Source: ZC4RG30 sp035556135 (GTDB lineage: Bacteria > Pseudomonadota > Gammaproteobacteria > Steroidobacterales > Steroidobacteraceae). Taken from it: a stretch of 64,000 bases of DNA. The position numbers were made by a program, and so were the translations under genes. Below, one piece after another: positions 13,722-21,319 of this stretch (position 1 is the stretch's first letter; the number at the start of each line of letters is the position of its first letter). The notes beneath the pieces were generated by a model that did no database searches, had not been told where the DNA came from, and was given only the letters and a program-made list of their open reading frames with translations. Location of the stretch: the NCBI GenBank assembly GCA_035556135.1, contig DATMFO010000003.1, forward strand, positions 620,001 through 684,000, read 5' to 3'.

Positions 13722-15219
13722 GGCGTGCCTGCCAGCAGCGTGGCCGGTTCGGAAAGCAGTTTCGACAGGTGCACGGCGAAACGTGCCCCCTGCGCGCCAT
13801 CGATCACGCGATGGTCATAAGACAGCGACAGCGGCAGCATGTGGCGGGGCGCGAAGAGCTTGCCATCCCACACCGGTTTCGTCTGCGTGCGCGAGACGCC
13901 GAGGATGGCCACTTCCGGCGCGTTGATGATGGGCGTGAAGGCCGTTCCACCGATGCCACCCAGGCTCGAGATGGTGAAGCAGCCGCCCTGCATCTCGGCG
14001 CCCTTCAGCGTGCCCTTGCGCGCGCGGTCCGACAGGTCGGCGAGCGCGCGCGCGATGCCGAAGACATCCAGCTGGTCCGCATTCTGTATCACCGGCACCA
14101 GCAGGCCCTGCGGCGTGTCGGCCGCGAAGCCGATGTGGAAATACTTCTTGAACACAAGGCTCTCGCCGTCGAGCGAGGCGTTGAAGGCCGGGAATTCCTT
14201 CAGGGCCAGCACCACGGCGCGCACGATGAACGCCAGCGGGGTCACCTTCACGCCCGCTGCCGCGGCCTTTTCCTTCAGCTTGCCGCGCTCGGCCTCAAGG
14301 TCCGTGATGTCCGCCTCGTCGAACTGCGTGACATGCGGCACGTTGACCCAGGAGGCGTGCAGGCGCGGGCCGGAGATCTTCTGGATGCGGCTGAGCGGCT
14401 TCACCTCTACCGGGCCGAACTTCGCGAAGTCGACCTTGGCCACCTGCGGCAACGCCGGACCCTGGGCCACGGCGCCGCTGAGCATGGCCTTCACCCAGGC
14501 CTTCACGTCGTCATGCGTGATGCGTCCGCGCTGGCCCGAACCCTTCACGCGTGCCAGGTCCACACCCAGCTCGCGTGCCAGCTTGCGCACGGAGGGACCG
14601 GCATGGGCGGTACCGAAGCCGGCTTCGTTCACCGGCGGCAATGTTGCGGGCCGGACCGGCTGCTGCGCGCTGCGCGGTGCCGGCGAAGCCGCGGCGGGAG
14701 CTGCACCCGGCGCGGACGCAGCAGGAGCCGACGCGGCGGGAACAACCGCTGCCGGCGCGGCAACGACGCCACTGAGGGTCACCACGCGCGAACCAGGGCC
14801 CACCTTGCCGCCGGCCTGCACATGCACGGCTTCCACAGTACCGGCGGCGGTGGAAGGCACATCCATCGTGGCCTTCTCGGTCTCGAGCGTGACCAGCGGC
14901 GAATCCACTTCCACCTTGTCGCCGGGCTTCACCAGCACTTCGATGACGCCGACTTCGGTGAAATTGCCCATGTCGGGCACGAGCACATCGATGTTGGCAG
15001 GCGCCGCGGCTGCGGCAGCCGGTGCGGCTGGCGTGGTAGCCGACGGCGCGGCGGCGGCGGCTGCCGGCGCAGGTGCCGCTGCCGCGTCGCTGCGCAGGGT
15101 CACCACCAGCGCGCCCTGCGAGACCTTGCCACCCGCCTGCACATGCACGGCTTCCACCGTGCCCGCGGCGGTGGAAGGCACATCCATCGTGGCCTTCTCG
15201 GTTTCCAGCGTGATCAGCG
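13573..15219. repeat. Lipoyl-domain DNA repeat shared by aceF and lpdA
   Basis: The segment coding for the lipoyl-lysine loop occurs three times: 13573-13619 (lpdA), around 14857-14900 (aceF domain 2) and 15173-15219 (aceF domain 1). The lpdA and first aceF copies are identical over 47 nt by eye and match again in the next 13 nt after one mismatch. The middle copy has several third-position changes. Confidence 0.8.
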
Positions 15220-15325
15220 GCGTGTCCACTTCGACGCGGTCACCGGGCTTCACCAGCACCTCGATGACGCCGACCTCGGAGAAATTGCCGAGGTCTGGCA
15301 CGCGCACTTCAATGCTCTGCGACAT
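13718..15325 (-). CDS. aceF: Pyruvate dehydrogenase E2, dihydrolipoyllysine acetyltransferase
   Basis: Core of the pyruvate dehydrogenase complex. 535 residues with two lipoyl domains (about 1-80 and 115-195, each with ETEKATMDVP around the lipoyl Lys), long Ala-rich linkers, a peripheral-subunit-binding domain (~240-280, PSVRKLARELGVDL) and the catalytic acetyltransferase domain (300-535) with the active-site motif DHRVIDGAQGARF near the C terminus. It follows aceE after 14 nt with a strong GAGGAAG ribosome site overlapping the aceE stop. E. coli AceF has three lipoyl domains; here the third sits on LpdA. Confidence 0.96.
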   Translation of the reverse strand: MSQSIEVRVPDLGNFSEVGVIEVLVKPGDRVEVDTPLITLETEKATMDVPSTAAGTVEAVHVQAGGKVSQGALVVTLRSDAAAAPAPAAAAAAPSATTPAAPAAAAAAPANIDVLVPDMGNFTEVGVIEVLVKPGDKVEVDSPLVTLETEKATMDVPSTAAGTVEAVHVQAGGKVGPGSRVVTLSGVVAAPAAVVPAASAPAASAPGAAPAAASPAPRSAQQPVRPATLPPVNEAGFGTAHAGPSVRKLARELGVDLARVKGSGQRGRITHDDVKAWVKAMLSGAVAQGPALPQVAKVDFAKFGPVEVKPLSRIQKISGPRLHASWVNVPHVTQFDEADITDLEAERGKLKEKAAAAGVKVTPLAFIVRAVVLALKEFPAFNASLDGESLVFKKYFHIGFAADTPQGLLVPVIQNADQLDVFGIARALADLSDRARKGTLKGAEMQGGCFTISSLGGIGGTAFTPIINAPEVAILGVSRTQTKPVWDGKLFAPRHMLPLSLSYDHRVIDGAQGARFAVHLSKLLSEPATLLAGTP

Positions 15326-15339
15326 CAGCGTGCCCTTCC

Positions 15340-18003
15340 TCAGGAGTTCAGCGGGTTGGCCTTGGCAGGATCGATGCCGAGCTTCTCCACCGCCTCGACC
15401 AGCACCTTGCGCGCCACCTTGCCTTCATCGGCCAGCGCCTTCAGCGCTGCCAGCACGATGTAGCGCCGATCCACCTCGAAGTGGTGACGCAGCGCGGCGC
15501 GACCATCGCTGCGGCCGAAACCGTCAGTGCCCAGCGTCACGTAACGACCACCCACCCACTGGCGGATCTGGTCGGACACCGTGCGCATGTTGTCGGTGGC
15601 GGCGATGACGGCGGAATCCAGGTCACCGAACAGCTGCGCCACGTAGGGCACTGCGGGCTTGCGCTCCGGATGCAGCAGGTTCTCGCGCTCCACCAGCAGG
15701 GCCTCGCGGCGCAGCTCGCTGAAGCTGGTCACCGAATACACGTCGGCGGCCACCTTGTAGTCGTTCTCCAGGATCTCCGCCGCGGCCAGCACCTCGCGCA
15801 GGATGGTGCCGGAGCCCAGCAGCGTGGCGCGTACCTTGGGCTTGCCGCCCTTCTTCAGCAGGTAGGCGCCCTTCAGGATGCCTTCCTCCGCGCCCTCGGG
15901 CAGCGCCGGCTGCACGTAGTTCTCGTTCATCACCGACAGGTAGTAGAAGATGTTCTGCTGCTCGACATACATCTTCTTCATGCCGTCGTGGATGATCACG
16001 GCCAGCTCGTAGGCATAAGCCGGATCGTAGGCTCGGCAGTTGGGCACCGTGGTGGCCACCAGCTGGCTGTGGCCGTCCTGGTGCTGCAGGCCCTCGCCGG
16101 CCAGCGTGGTGCGGCCCGCCGTGGCGCCCAGCAGGAAGCCGCGCGCCTGGATGTCGCCAGCGGCCCAGATGAAGTCGCCCACGCGCTGGAAGCCGAACAT
16201 CGAGTAATAGATGTAGAACGGCACCATGGTCTGGCGGTGGTTCGCATAGGCGGTGCCCGCCGCGATCCACGAACACAACGAGCCGGCCTCGTTGATGCCC
16301 TCCTCGAGCATCTGGCCCTTCTTGTCCTCCTTGTATGACATCAGCTGGTCCGCGTCCTGCGGCGTGTACAGCTGGCCCACGGCGGAGTAGATGCCGATCT
16401 GGCGGAACAGGCCCTCCATGCCGAAGGTGCGGGCCTCGTCCGGCACGATGGGGACGATGTTCTTGCCGATGTTCTTGTCCTTCAGCAGCGCGGTGAGGAT
16501 GCGCACGAAGGCCATGGTGGTGGAAATCTCGCGATCGCCGGAACCATCGAGCAGGGCCTTGAAGGTTTCCAGCGGAGGCAGCGCCAGGGGCGCCACATCG
16601 GTGTTGCGTGCCGGCAGGTAGCCACCTAGCGCCTCGCGGCGTGCCTTCAGGTAGCGGATCTCCTCGCTGTCTTCCGGCGGCTTCACGAACCTGAAGTTGG
16701 CAATGTCCTCGTCCCTGAGCGTGACGCCCAGGTTGGTGCGGAAGCTGGTCATCGACTCCGCGTCCATCTTCTTCTGCTGATGCGCGACATTCTGGCCCTC
16801 GGCCGCCTTGCCGAGGCCAAAGCCCTTCACGGTATGCGCGAGGATCACGGTGGGACGGCCCTTGTGGGCCACTGCCGCAGCGTAGGCGGCGTACACCTTC
16901 TGCGCGTCATGGCCGCCGCGCTTCAGGCGCCAGATGTCGTCATCGGACATGCCGGCCACCATCGCGGCGGCCTCCGGGTGCTTGCCGAAGAAATGCTCGC
17001 GCGTATACGCGCCACCCTTGGCCTTGTAGTTCTGGTATTCACCGTCGACGGCGGTTTCCATCAGCTGGCGCAGCACGCCGTTGTGGTCCTTCGCCAGCAA
17101 CGGATCCCAGCGGCGGCCCCACAGCACCTTGATCACGTTCCAGCCGGCGCCGACGAAGGCAGCCTCCAGCTCCTGCACGATCTTGCCGTTGCCGCGCACC
17201 GGCCCGTCGAGGCGCTGCAGGTTGCAGTTCACCACGAAGATGAGGTTGTCGAGGCCCTCGCGCACCGGCATGGTGAGCTGGCCCATCGACTCCGGCTCAT
17301 CCATCTCGCCGTCGCCGCAGAAACACCATACCTTGCGGTCGGAGACGGGCGAGAGGCCGCGGTTTTCCATGTAGCGGATGAAGCGCGCCTGGTAGATGGA
17401 CATCATCGGGCCGAGGCCCATCGACACCGTGGGAAACTGCCAGAAGTCCGGCATCAGCCAGGGATGCGGATAGGACGACAGTCCTCCGCCGCCGACTTCC
17501 TGGCGAAACCTCTTCAGCTGGCTTTCGGGCAGGCGTCCTTCGAGGAAGGCACGCGCGTACACGCCGGGGGAGCTGTGGCCCTGCATGAACACCAGGTCAC
17601 CCGGGTGCTTGTCCGACGCTGCCCGCCAGAAATGATTGAAGCCCACCTCATAGAGCGTGGCCGAGGAGGCGTAGCTGGCGAGGTGGCCGCCGTACTCGCT
17701 GGATTGCTTGTTGGCCTGCTGCACCATCGCCACGGCGTTCCAGCGCATGTAGGCTTCGAGCCGCTTTTCCAGCGCACGGTCGCCCGGATAAGCGGGCTCC
17801 TGGTCCACCGGAATGGTGTTCACGTACGGTGTGTTGATGCGCGGCGTGAGCGGCGCGCCGGAGCGACGTGCGCGATCCAGCAGCTGCTCGAGGAGATAGT
17901 GGGCACGCCCCGCTCCGGCGGCCCGGATCACCGAGTCGATCGACTCGAGCCATTCACGGGTTTCTTCGGGGTCCTGGTCCTGGATGTTCTGGACGTCAGT
18001 CAT
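15340..18003 (-). CDS. aceE: Pyruvate dehydrogenase E1, homodimeric
   Basis: ThDP-dependent decarboxylation of pyruvate and reductive acetylation of E2 lipoyl groups. From the ATG at 18003 the protein is 887 residues, the same length as E. coli AceE, which is why I prefer this start to the upstream in-frame GTG/ATG. The ThDP-binding GDGEMDEPES with its distal NCNLQRLDGPV is in the N-terminal half, and the HQKK-type loop and the conserved C-terminal segment are present. First gene of aceE-aceF-lpdA. A TTGACT (18042-18047, minus) may be the -35 of its promoter, but no convincing -10 follows. Confidence 0.96.
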   Translation of the reverse strand: MTDVQNIQDQDPEETREWLESIDSVIRAAGAGRAHYLLEQLLDRARRSGAPLTPRINTPYVNTIPVDQEPAYPGDRALEKRLEAYMRWNAVAMVQQANKQSSEYGGHLASYASSATLYEVGFNHFWRAASDKHPGDLVFMQGHSSPGVYARAFLEGRLPESQLKRFRQEVGGGGLSSYPHPWLMPDFWQFPTVSMGLGPMMSIYQARFIRYMENRGLSPVSDRKVWCFCGDGEMDEPESMGQLTMPVREGLDNLIFVVNCNLQRLDGPVRGNGKIVQELEAAFVGAGWNVIKVLWGRRWDPLLAKDHNGVLRQLMETAVDGEYQNYKAKGGAYTREHFFGKHPEAAAMVAGMSDDDIWRLKRGGHDAQKVYAAYAAAVAHKGRPTVILAHTVKGFGLGKAAEGQNVAHQQKKMDAESMTSFRTNLGVTLRDEDIANFRFVKPPEDSEEIRYLKARREALGGYLPARNTDVAPLALPPLETFKALLDGSGDREISTTMAFVRILTALLKDKNIGKNIVPIVPDEARTFGMEGLFRQIGIYSAVGQLYTPQDADQLMSYKEDKKGQMLEEGINEAGSLCSWIAAGTAYANHRQTMVPFYIYYSMFGFQRVGDFIWAAGDIQARGFLLGATAGRTTLAGEGLQHQDGHSQLVATTVPNCRAYDPAYAYELAVIIHDGMKKMYVEQQNIFYYLSVMNENYVQPALPEGAEEGILKGAYLLKKGGKPKVRATLLGSGTILREVLAAAEILENDYKVAADVYSVTSFSELRREALLVERENLLHPERKPAVPYVAQLFGDLDSAVIAATDNMRTVSDQIRQWVGGRYVTLGTDGFGRSDGRAALRHHFEVDRRYIVLAALKALADEGKVARKVLVEAVEKLGIDPAKANPLNS

Positions 18004-18206
18004 TGGTCCTGCCTCGGGAAGGCGCCCCACAATCGGGAAAAAAGTCAACAGTGGCGCTGTGCTACGATGCCAGGGCGGCCTGTTTTGGACGCGCGCGATC
18101 ATCCGGCTTTAGCCTTGTTCGGTCAAGCAAACCCCCGCCACGAAATGCCCCCTTTTCGCCCGACGCATCCCCGCGGCAACAAAGCCGGACAGGGGCAGCA
18201 ACTGCT

Positions 18207-19247
18207 ATGGACCGACTGACCCTGCGCACTCCCGATGACTGGCATCTGCACCTGCGCGACGGCGCGCAGCTGGCTGCAGTGCTGCCTCATACGGCAAGGC
18301 AATTCCGGCGCGCCATCGTGATGCCAAACCTGGCGCCACCGGTCACCACCACGGCCCATGCGCTTGCCTACCGCAAGCGCATCCTCGCCGCATTGCCCGC
18401 CGGCGCGCGCTTCGAGCCGCTGATGACGCTGTATCTCACCGACCGCACCGACCCGGCCGAGATCGCCACTGCAATGGCCAGCGGATCCGTGCAGGGGTGC
18501 AAGCTCTACCCCGCCGGCGCAACGACCAATTCCGATGCGGGAGTCACCGACATCCGCCGCATCGATGCCGTACTGGAAGCCATGGCCGCGCAGGGCATGC
18601 CATTGCTGGTGCACGGCGAAGTCACCCGTTCCGAGGTGGACGTATTCGACCGCGAGGCGCGCTTCATCGACGATGTGCTGGTGCCGCTGCGCGCGCGGTT
18701 GCCGGCCCTGCGCATCGTCTTCGAGCATGTCACCACTGCCGCCGCCGTCGGATTCGTCCGTTCCCAGTCCAGCGGTGTCGCCGCGACGATCACCCCGCAG
18801 CACCTGCTGATGAACCGCAATGCACTCTTCCAGGGTGGCATCCGCCCGCATCACTACTGCCTGCCGGTGCTCAAGCGGGAGCGCGATCGCGTGGCGCTCA
18901 ATGAGGCAATCGCGGCGGGCGACCCGCGTTTCTTCCTGGGCACCGACAGCGCACCCCATGCCAGGAACGCCAAGGAACATGCCTGCGGCTGCGCCGGCAT
19001 CTTCTCCGCACCGATTGCACTGGAACTGTATTGCGAAGCCTTCGAGGCTGCTGGCGCCCTGCCCCACCTGCAGGCCTTCGCCAGCGAATCCGGCGCACGC
19101 TTCTACGGCTTGCCGCTCAATGAGGGCACCGTGACGCTGGAACGCGGCGACTGGACGGTGCCGGAAAGCTATCCCTACGCCGCCCAGACCATTGTTCCGC
19201 TGCGGGCCGGAGCCAGTCTCGGCTGGCGCCTGACGAACGCCCACTGA
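18207..19247 (+). CDS. pyrC: Dihydroorotase
   Basis: Third step of pyrimidine synthesis, ring closure of carbamoyl-aspartate. From the ATG at 18207 the protein is 346 residues, matching the homodimeric E. coli-type PyrC (348). Metal ligands HLHLRDG are at 13-19, the carboxylated Lys lies in GCKLYPAGAT (~102), and HGE, the FEH motif and the late GTDSAPH aspartate are present. The frame is open well upstream, but that part overlaps aceE in antisense and is not protein-like. AGGGG lies 8-10 nt before the start. The stop overlaps the rnt start by one base (TGATG). Confidence 0.95.
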   Translation: MDRLTLRTPDDWHLHLRDGAQLAAVLPHTARQFRRAIVMPNLAPPVTTTAHALAYRKRILAALPAGARFEPLMTLYLTDRTDPAEIATAMASGSVQGCKLYPAGATTNSDAGVTDIRRIDAVLEAMAAQGMPLLVHGEVTRSEVDVFDREARFIDDVLVPLRARLPALRIVFEHVTTAAAVGFVRSQSSGVAATITPQHLLMNRNALFQGGIRPHHYCLPVLKRERDRVALNEAIAAGDPRFFLGTDSAPHARNAKEHACGCAGIFSAPIALELYCEAFEAAGALPHLQAFASESGARFYGLPLNEGTVTLERGDWTVPESYPYAAQTIVPLRAGASLGWRLTNAH

Positions 19248-19936
19248 TGGCCACCAATTCCGGCCTCTGTTCGAAGCGCTTCCGCGGCTTCCTCCCCGTC
19301 GTCGTCGACGTGGAAACCGGCGGCTTCCATTCACGCACTGATGCCCTGCTCGAGATTGCCGCAGTGTTGATCGACATCGCCCCCGACGGCCGCGTCAGCC
19401 GTGGCGAGAGCCATTGCTTCCACGTGAAGCCCTTCGAAGGCTCCCGCCTCGATCCCGCCTCGCTTGAGGTAAACGGCATCGACCCCTGGCACCCGCTGCG
19501 CCCCGCCATCGACGAAGCCGATGCCCTGCACCGCATCTTCCGCGAGATTCGCACCGCCATCCGCAACCACGGTTGCCGCCGCGCTATCCTCGTGGGCCAC
19601 AATGCGGCCTTCGACCTGGGATTCGTGAACGCCGCCGTCGAACGCACCGGCATCAAGCGCAACCCCTTCCACCCGTTCTCGTGCTTCGACACGGCCACAC
19701 TCGCCGGTGCCGCGCTCGGCCAGACCGTATTGGCCCGCGCCGTCCAGTTGGCAGACATCGCCTGGGACCAGCGCGAAGCCCACTCAGCCCGTTACGACGC
19801 GGAGCGCACGGCAGACCTGTTCTGCCACGTAAGCAACCTGCTGCACGACAACTTCACGCGCTCGGAAGAGAAAGCGCGCGCCCTGGGCTGGAAAGACGGC
19901 GCCCCCGCACCAGTGGACCTGGTGGGCGAGGAATGA
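19247..19936 (+). CDS. rnt: Ribonuclease T
   Basis: DEDDh 3'-5' exoribonuclease that matures tRNA and 23S rRNA 3' ends. 229 residues (E. coli 215). Catalytic residues: D21 and E23 in VVVDVETGGF, the HNAAFDLGF motif, and the His/Asp pair in EAHSARYDAERTADL. Basic patches that hold RNA are present at the N terminus. It is coupled to pyrC by a one-base overlap and converges on grxD after 14 nt. Confidence 0.93.
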   Translation: MATNSGLCSKRFRGFLPVVVDVETGGFHSRTDALLEIAAVLIDIAPDGRVSRGESHCFHVKPFEGSRLDPASLEVNGIDPWHPLRPAIDEADALHRIFREIRTAIRNHGCRRAILVGHNAAFDLGFVNAAVERTGIKRNPFHPFSCFDTATLAGAALGQTVLARAVQLADIAWDQREAHSARYDAERTADLFCHVSNLLHDNFTRSEEKARALGWKDGAPAPVDLVGEE

Positions 19937-19950
19937 AAGACGCTATCTGA

Positions 19951-20277
19951 TCAGGCCGCAGCCTTCGCGCCGGCCTCTTCGATCAGCTTTTCCAGCTCCC
20001 CGCTCTGCAGCATCTGCATCGCGATGTCGCAGCCACCGATGAGCTCACCCTTCACGTACAGCTGCGGGTACGTCGGCCAGCTGGAAAACTTCTTCAGCTC
20101 ATCCCGCAGCTCGAGGTCCTCGAAGATGTTCACCGCGTGGTACTTCGCCCCCACGTGCTTGAGGATGGCCACGGTCTGCGCCGAAAACCCGCACTGCGGG
20201 AAGTCGGGCGTGCCCTTCATGAACAGCACCACGGGCTGGGCGGAAATGTGCTGCTTGATGCGTTCGGTTACATCCAT
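19951..20277 (-). CDS. grxD: Monothiol glutaredoxin (Grx4 type)
   Basis: 108 residues. Cytosolic CGFS-type glutaredoxin that holds a glutathione-ligated [2Fe-2S] cluster and takes part in Fe-S transfer. CGFS lies at 29-32; the TYPQLYV cis-Pro loop and GGCDI glutathione-binding motif are present. Its start is overlapped by the end of a small lipoprotein gene on the same strand. Confidence 0.96.
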   Translation of the reverse strand: MDVTERIKQHISAQPVVLFMKGTPDFPQCGFSAQTVAILKHVGAKYHAVNIFEDLELRDELKKFSSWPTYPQLYVKGELIGGCDIAMQMLQSGELEKLIEEAGAKAAA

Positions 20278-20414
20278 CGGGACACCTTTTTCGGGCAGTC
20301 GCGCGAATCGCGCTGTTCACACTGGGACTTCGACCCGCCCCCGCCGATGATGGCGGCGGCGCAACCATGCAGGCCACCGCAGACGAGGAGCAGGGCCACC
20401 AGTGCGCGTTTCAT
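20268..20414 (-). CDS. Small predicted lipoprotein (48 aa)
   Basis: Short frame ATG 20414 to TAA 20268. It begins MKRALVALLLVCGGLHGC: positive n-region, hydrophobic core and the lipobox LHGC, so the mature lipoprotein would start at Cys18 and keep only ~31 residues, with a Gly-rich stretch, two further cysteines (CEQ, DCPKK) and a basic tail. The last 10 bp overlap grxD, so both could be read from one message. The gene diverges from nadC (9 nt between starts). The clean signal peptide and overlap support a real gene; no homologue is recognised. Confidence 0.6.
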   Translation of the reverse strand: MKRALVALLLVCGGLHGCAAAIIGGGGSKSQCEQRDSRDCPKKVSRWM

Positions 20415-20423
20415 GTTTGAATT

Positions 20424-21290
20424 ATGGGGGTTGCCCCCCTATTCTTCAAACGCTTGAACCCTGATATCCCAAGTGAAGTCGCCCGGGCGCTGGCCGAGGA
20501 CATCGGGCCTGGCGACGTCACCGCCGCCCTGGTTCCGGCCTCGCAGCGCGCCCGCGCCACCCTCATCACCCGCGACAACATCGTGCTTTGCGGCATGGCG
20601 TGGCTCGACGAGACTTTCCGCCAGCTCGATCCTTCCATCGCGGTGCGCTGGCGCGTACTTGACGGTGACGAGCCCGGCGCCGGCGCCGCGCTCTGCGAAA
20701 TCGAGGGGCCGGCCCGCCCCATCCTGACTGGCGAGCGCTGCGCCCTGAACTTCGTGCAGACACTGTCAGGCACAGCCACGGTCACACGCCGTTATGTGAA
20801 CGCCGTGGCAGGCACGGGCTGCCAGATCCTCGACACGCGCAAGACGCTACCCGGCATGCGGCTGGCGCAGAAATACGCGGTGCGCTGCGGCGGAGGTTCC
20901 AACCACCGCCTGGGCCTGCATGACATGGTGCTCATCAAGGAGAACCACGCCATTGCCGCCGGCGGCATCGATGCCGCGATCCGCGCCGCGCGCAGTGCCA
21001 GCCCCGGTGTTCCGGTCGAGGTGGAGGTTGAGACTCTGCAGGAATTCCGCATTGCGCTGGCTGCGGAGCCGGAAGTGATCATGCTGGATGAGTTCAGCCA
21101 CGCCGACCTGCTCACTGCAGTTGCCGAGCGCAAGGCCAGCGGCAGGGGCGTGCGGCTGGAGGTTTCAGGCGGCATCAACCTGAAGTCGATCCGCGCCATT
21201 GCCGAAACCGGAGTGGACTACATCTCGGTGGGCTCGCTCACCAAGCACGTCACTGCGGCCGACCTGTCCCTGCGCTTCCAGCCCTTGTGA
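20424..21290 (+). CDS. nadC: Nicotinate-nucleotide pyrophosphorylase (quinolinate phosphoribosyltransferase)
   Basis: De novo NAD synthesis: quinolinate plus PRPP to nicotinate mononucleotide. 288 residues, normal length. Conserved stretches: EDIGPGDVT near the N terminus, LNFVQTLSGTAT, DTRKTLPGMRLAQKYAVRCGGGSNHRLGL is represented by its DTRKT and KYAV parts, then HMVLIKENH-type DMVLIKENH, EVEVETL and LEVSGGI. No nadA or nadB is in the window. Confidence 0.96.
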   Translation: MGVAPLFFKRLNPDIPSEVARALAEDIGPGDVTAALVPASQRARATLITRDNIVLCGMAWLDETFRQLDPSIAVRWRVLDGDEPGAGAALCEIEGPARPILTGERCALNFVQTLSGTATVTRRYVNAVAGTGCQILDTRKTLPGMRLAQKYAVRCGGGSNHRLGLHDMVLIKENHAIAAGGIDAAIRAARSASPGVPVEVEVETLQEFRIALAAEPEVIMLDEFSHADLLTAVAERKASGRGVRLEVSGGINLKSIRAIAETGVDYISVGSLTKHVTAADLSLRFQPL

Positions 21291-21319
21291 GCTGAGGTCC
21301 GCGCGGGCGGCCGTCCGGT

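Noticed and set aside
17868..18206. N-terminal extension of pyrC into aceE
   Set aside because: PyrC homology and length fit the ATG at 18207 with an AGGGG site.
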